Positions 21,744 through 24,710 of a DNA stretch of 24,710 bases are shown one piece after another (within the stretch, counting starts at the first letter, position 1; every line of letters starts with the position of its first letter). Location: positions 1 to 24,710 of the forward strand of contig DATMXS010000306.1 of NCBI GenBank assembly GCA_035561355.1. The letters are read 5' to 3'. The DNA is from DATMXS01 sp035561355 (GTDB lineage Bacteria > Acidobacteriota > Terriglobia > Bryobacterales > Bryobacteraceae). A program made the translations under genes and the position numbers. The notes beneath the pieces were generated by a model, which saw nothing but the letters and a program-made list of their open reading frames with translations, ran no database searches and was not told where the DNA came from.

Positions 21744-23155
21744 CGCGCGGCACGCGATTCGTAGACGATGCGGCCGCCGACGATCGTGAAGCGCACGTGG
21801 GCCTCGCGGGCGCCGTCGCGTAGATCGCGATCGAAAATGACGAGGTCGGCCAGTTTGCCGGGTTCGAGAGTGCCGAGATCTCGCTCATCACCCGCAGCAT
21901 AGGCAGCATGAGCGGTCGCAGCCATCAGCGCCTCATCGAGAGTTACGGCGTTCATCGCGACCGCCAGGGCAATGCCTTCCAGGGCGCTGGGGCCGCTGTC
22001 CGTGCCAAAGGCCACCACGACGCCGGCATCGAGCATGCGGCGGCTCGGCAGCGTCTCATGGAAACGGGTAGGATCCTTACGGTATTCGAACGCGAGGGGC
22101 GGCTGGAGACTCCCAATGACCCCCAGTTTCGCCATGCGCACTGCCTGGGCCGGAGTCGTGTTAAACGCGTGCTCGAAGCGGAAGCGGGTACCCGCGAGTC
22201 CATATTTCTCGACTGCATCGAGAAGGTTCCCGATCTCCTGTTCGCCTGCGATGTGGACGCGGATCTTCAGACCTGCACCGTGGGCCCCGGGGATGAATCG
22301 ATCGAGTGGCGCATCGCGGCGGGGGAAGCCCTTCACCGCGTCCCAGCGCAGCCATTCGTCGCCCAGGCCGTGCGCAGCGATGTAATCGGTTTGGCGCTTC
22401 CACGTGTTGAGTGGGAGGGCTGAGCGGATGCGCACGGTCAGACGGCCCTCGGCGCGCGCGCGGAGGTACACGGGAAGTTCGTCCCACGCAGTGGAGTCAT
22501 GGGCCGAAGTGATACCTGCCGCGGCGGCGCGCCGGAGCATCTCGTCAAAAAGCTTGTCGTCCTGTGTGCGAGTGGTTGCGGCGCGGGCTTCTTCGACGCG
22601 GGACATGTCCGCCGAGCGCACGACGCCGTTTCGCGACGTCAAGCCCGCAGCGCGGAGCGCGACAGTGTTGGCGAGTCCTGACTCTTCTGAGGAGTGCAAC
22701 AGCCAAACGGGGCGCCCCGCCGAAGCTCTATCCAGTCGCGCGAGCGTCGGGGCAACACCGTTCCAGCCTTCGCCGGCAACCCAGGCGCCTTCGGGAACGT
22801 TGGCGGCATAGTTGGCGACGGCGGAGAGGAGTGCGGCCGGAGTACGGGCCGCCTCGAGGTACATCTGGACGAACTCGACGGGCCGGTGGAACGGGTGCGC
22901 GTGGCCGTCGATGAGCCCGGGAGTGACTGTACCACCGGCTGCATCGATGATGCGCGTCGCGGGCCCGGCGACCGCCCGTGCCTCGGCATTGGTGCCTACG
23001 TCGGCCAGGCGCCCGCTTTCCACTGCTACGGCTTCAGCGGTCGGGCGCTGGGGTACACCCGTCCACACGCGCGCGTTCACGATCACGAGTTCGGGAACGG
23101 CGGCCACGAGAGCCAGAAGCAGCAGCATAAAGCAATAGACACCAGTGTTTTTCAC
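21740..23155 (-). CDS. YtcJ-like amidohydrolase (amidohydrolase family 3), exported
   Basis: 471-residue metal-dependent hydrolase with a signal peptide or anchor (MKNTGVYCFMLLLLALVAAV). Family motifs: VTPGLIDGHAHPFHRP (H85 and H87), WVAGEGWNG, the lysine in RWDAVKGF, HIAGEQ in place of the usual HAIGD, RFEHAF, FGTDSGPS, and the C-terminal LEPGKLADLVIFDRDL. The protein is about 60-80 residues shorter than typical YtcJ-like enzymes; part of the difference is a missing segment just after the active-site lysine, where DGS/GSRTA and a long loop are normal. It may have altered specificity; the substrate is unknown. The start is a GTG at 23155; an ATG 9 codons later is possible. Only 34 bases separate it from the divergent yqhD start. 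Confidence 0.85.
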   Translation of the reverse strand: MKNTGVYCFMLLLLALVAAVPELVIVNARVWTGVPQRPTAEAVAVESGRLADVGTNAEARAVAGPATRIIDAAGGTVTPGLIDGHAHPFHRPVEFVQMYLEAARTPAALLSAVANYAANVPEGAWVAGEGWNGVAPTLARLDRASAGRPVWLLHSSEESGLANTVALRAAGLTSRNGVVRSADMSRVEEARAATTRTQDDKLFDEMLRRAAAAGITSAHDSTAWDELPVYLRARAEGRLTVRIRSALPLNTWKRQTDYIAAHGLGDEWLRWDAVKGFPRRDAPLDRFIPGAHGAGLKIRVHIAGEQEIGNLLDAVEKYGLAGTRFRFEHAFNTTPAQAVRMAKLGVIGSLQPPLAFEYRKDPTRFHETLPSRRMLDAGVVVAFGTDSGPSALEGIALAVAMNAVTLDEALMAATAHAAYAAGDERDLGTLEPGKLADLVIFDRDLRDGAREAHVRFTIVGGRIVYESRAAR

Positions 23156-23189
23156 GAGTTCCCGGCCTTACACTGGTCTTAACCGAGTC

Positions 23190-24347
23190 ATGCAGAACTT
23201 CACTTTTCACAATCCAACCAAGATCGTGTTCGGAAAAGGCCAGATTGCCGCCATAGCGCAGGAGATTCCAGCAGACGCGCGCGTTCTGGTCACGTATGGC
23301 GCCGGCAGCATCAAGCGGAACGGCGTCTACGGGGCGGTGATGGCCGCGCTCCCGGGCCGCGCCGTAGGCGCGTTCGGGGGCATCGAGCCGAACCCGAAAT
23401 ACGAGACGCTGATGCGCGCGGTGGAGAAAATCCGGGCGGAGGGCTGGGATTACCTGCTCGCGGTAGGCGGCGGATCGGTGCTGGACGGTACGAAATTCAT
23501 AGCCGCGGCGGTCCCGTTCACAGGCGGCGATCCCTGGGATATCGTTGCAAAGGGCGCTGAAGTGAAGAGCGCAGTGCCGATCGGCGCGGTGCTCACGCTC
23601 CCTGCGACGGGGTCGGAATCGAATGCGTTCGCAGTGATCTCGCGCGAATCCTGCGGGGATAAGTTGGCGTTCAGCACCCCGTTGGTCTTTCCGAAATTCG
23701 CAGTGCTCGATCCCGAAGCGACGTTCTCGCTCCCGCCTCGACAGGTGGCGAACGGCGTAGTGGATGCGTTTGCGCACACGCTGGAGCAGTACCTGACGTT
23801 TCCGGCAGCGGCGCCGCTTCAGGACCGCTTCGCGGAGGGTATCCTGCTGACGCTCATCGAGGTGGGGCCGGGGACATTGGCGGATCCCACCGACTACGAA
23901 GCGCGCGCGGCCTTCATGTGGACAGCCACGCTGGCCTTGAATGGCCTGATCGGCTGCGGCGTGCCGCAGGACTGGGTGACCCACATGATCGGTCATGAGA
24001 TCACGGCAATGCACGGCTTGGACCACGCGCAGACGCTGGCGGTCGTATTCCCCGCCGTCATGGATGCGCGGCGCGGGCCGAAGAGGGACAAACTGCTCCA
24101 GTACGGCGAGCGGGTGTGGGGCATACGGTCCGGGTCGGAGGACGAGCGAATCGACGCGGCAATCGCGCGGACGCGGGAGTTCTTTTCGTCGCTGGGTGTC
24201 AAAACGCGCTTTTCGGAGTACGGCATCGGCGCCGATGTTCGTGAAAAGGTAGCGGAGCGCTTTGAGAAGCGCGGCTGGCGGAAGCTAGGCGAGCGCGGGG
24301 ACGTAGGCCCGAAGGAAGCGTCCGAGATCCTGGCGTACAGTCTGTGA
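23190..24347 (+). CDS. yqhD: Iron-containing alcohol dehydrogenase, YqhD type
   Basis: 385-residue group III alcohol dehydrogenase, very close in pattern to NADPH-dependent aldehyde reductase YqhD, which detoxifies short-chain and lipid-derived aldehydes in the cytoplasm. Motifs: FGKGQI, GGGSVLDGTKFIAAA (nucleotide binding), TLPATGSESNAFAVIS, PPRQVANGVVDAFAHTLEQY, GVPQDWVTHMIGHEITAMHG and LDHAQTLAVVFPAVM. The four metal ligands are D192, H196, H265 and H279, each two residues lower than in E. coli YqhD as I recall it. I begin at 23190 because the sequence from MQNFTFHNPTKIVFG is colinear with the family; the upstream open frame is not. It is divergent from the amidohydrolase gene. Confidence 0.94.
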   Translation: MQNFTFHNPTKIVFGKGQIAAIAQEIPADARVLVTYGAGSIKRNGVYGAVMAALPGRAVGAFGGIEPNPKYETLMRAVEKIRAEGWDYLLAVGGGSVLDGTKFIAAAVPFTGGDPWDIVAKGAEVKSAVPIGAVLTLPATGSESNAFAVISRESCGDKLAFSTPLVFPKFAVLDPEATFSLPPRQVANGVVDAFAHTLEQYLTFPAAAPLQDRFAEGILLTLIEVGPGTLADPTDYEARAAFMWTATLALNGLIGCGVPQDWVTHMIGHEITAMHGLDHAQTLAVVFPAVMDARRGPKRDKLLQYGERVWGIRSGSEDERIDAAIARTREFFSSLGVKTRFSEYGIGADVREKVAERFEKRGWRKLGERGDVGPKEASEILAYSL

Positions 24348-24481
24348 GATGCCGCAAATGAGAGAATGGCCGCGATTGATCCGGCGGCCGGCGAGAACGC
24401 GGGCCAGCCCGGGCGCTCCAGGATCCGGTGGAGCCGTTCTCCAATTGGCTATCACGGCGACTCCCAGGCTCGCGCAATCAG
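24348..24481. other. Intergenic region between convergent genes
   Basis: 134 bases between the yqhD stop and the stop of the minus-strand membrane protein. A weak long-range inverted repeat (GAGAACG near 24395 and CGTTCTC near 24436) encloses a GC-rich stretch; no clear terminator with a U-run is seen and no gene is evident. Confidence 0.3.
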
Positions 24482-24710
24482 TTATTCGAACAGTGCAAGC
24501 CTGCGGGCGCCGATGGCGAGCAGCACGAGTGCGCTGCCGACCAGCAATACGAATAGCGCGACGACCCCGAACCGGACTGCCAGTAAGGGAACGGAGCTTT
24601 CCGGATTTACGAGCAGCTTTTCGAGAAGCCGCAGTAGGCCGGTCACCGGGATCACGCTGAGCCAGTACGCGCCTTGGACCCAAGCGGTGGCCGCGGTCCT
24701 GTGCTGAGAG
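24482..24710 (-). CDS. Membrane protein, C-terminal 75 residues only
   Basis: Partial gene running out of the right edge; the stop TAA is at 24482-24484. The visible 75 residues contain an amphipathic or membrane segment (AYWLSVIPVTGLLRLLEKLL) and a clear transmembrane helix (LLAVRFGVVALFVLLVGSAL, then VLLAIGARR), ending LALFE. The frame choice rests on this coherent membrane pattern; the other two minus-strand frames give Arg/Pro-rich sequence or stops. The family is not recognisable from this fragment. It converges on yqhD. Confidence 0.6.
   Translation of the reverse strand, partial: SQHRTAATAWVQGAYWLSVIPVTGLLRLLEKLLVNPESSVPLLAVRFGVVALFVLLVGSALVLLAIGARRLALFE

Noticed and set aside
1..24710. 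CRISPR arrays, insertion sequences, prophage or restriction/toxin systems
   Set aside because: No regularly spaced identical repeats, no transposase or integrase motifs and no terminal inverted repeats were seen; the only tandem repeat is within the HEAT coding sequence.

Overview
The window reads as GC-rich chromosomal DNA from a member of the Acidobacteriota, most likely the Bryobacterales/Solibacter lineage. This is an inference from gene content: a GWxTD-domain protein, the start of a probable TonB-receptor-type exported protein, a DUF1080 (3-keto-disaccharide hydrolase) protein, a PhyH dioxygenase, an ECF sigma / anti-sigma / HEAT-repeat operon, and dense packing with many ATGA overlaps. 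I see no rRNA, tRNA, CRISPR, insertion sequence, integrase or phage gene. Every gene looks intact except the two cut by the window edges.

Layout. Positions 1-8157 are all on the minus strand. Read in transcription order they are: ggt (gamma-glutamyltransferase), a TIM-barrel epimerase-like protein, asnS, arginase and ddl, packed as one probable operon; then a secreted GWxTD protein behind a clear sigma-54-type promoter; then the 5' end of a probable TonB-receptor-like gene that leaves the window. A divergent region separates these from a plus-strand B12-binding/radical SAM protein (8454-10019). A minus-strand membrane-anchored glycine-zipper protein (10104-10583) with a strong terminator is divergent from a four-gene plus-strand operon (about 10772-14206). 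That operon encodes an ECF sigma factor, a zinc-type transmembrane anti-sigma factor and two exported HEAT-repeat proteins, and every junction is an ATGA stop/start overlap.

The remainder is a set of short units: a SnoaL-like protein and truA (minus); a PhyH dioxygenase (plus) facing a NmrA - metallo-beta-lactamase - DUF1080 group (minus) across a 12-bp perfect hairpin; a stand-alone (p)ppGpp-hydrolase-like HD protein (plus) whose 3' end overlaps, antisense, a zinc-ribbon protein with a histone-like basic tail (minus); an NTF2-like protein and an exported DUF4097 TGDG-repeat protein (plus); a shortened YtcJ-like amidohydrolase (minus) whose stop interlocks with the DUF4097 stop; a yqhD-type aldehyde reductase (plus); and the C-terminus of a membrane protein (minus) at the right edge.

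The strongest candidate for an undescribed system is the sigma/anti-sigma/HEAT/HEAT operon. The sigma factor and its membrane-tethered inhibitor are translationally chained to two exported scaffold proteins. The second carries seven HEAT repeats at an exact 32-residue spacing, with alternating FW and FA signatures. A divergent glycine-zipper envelope protein and a dyad just upstream suggest a self-contained envelope-sensing module. Its ligand and function cannot be read from sequence alone.
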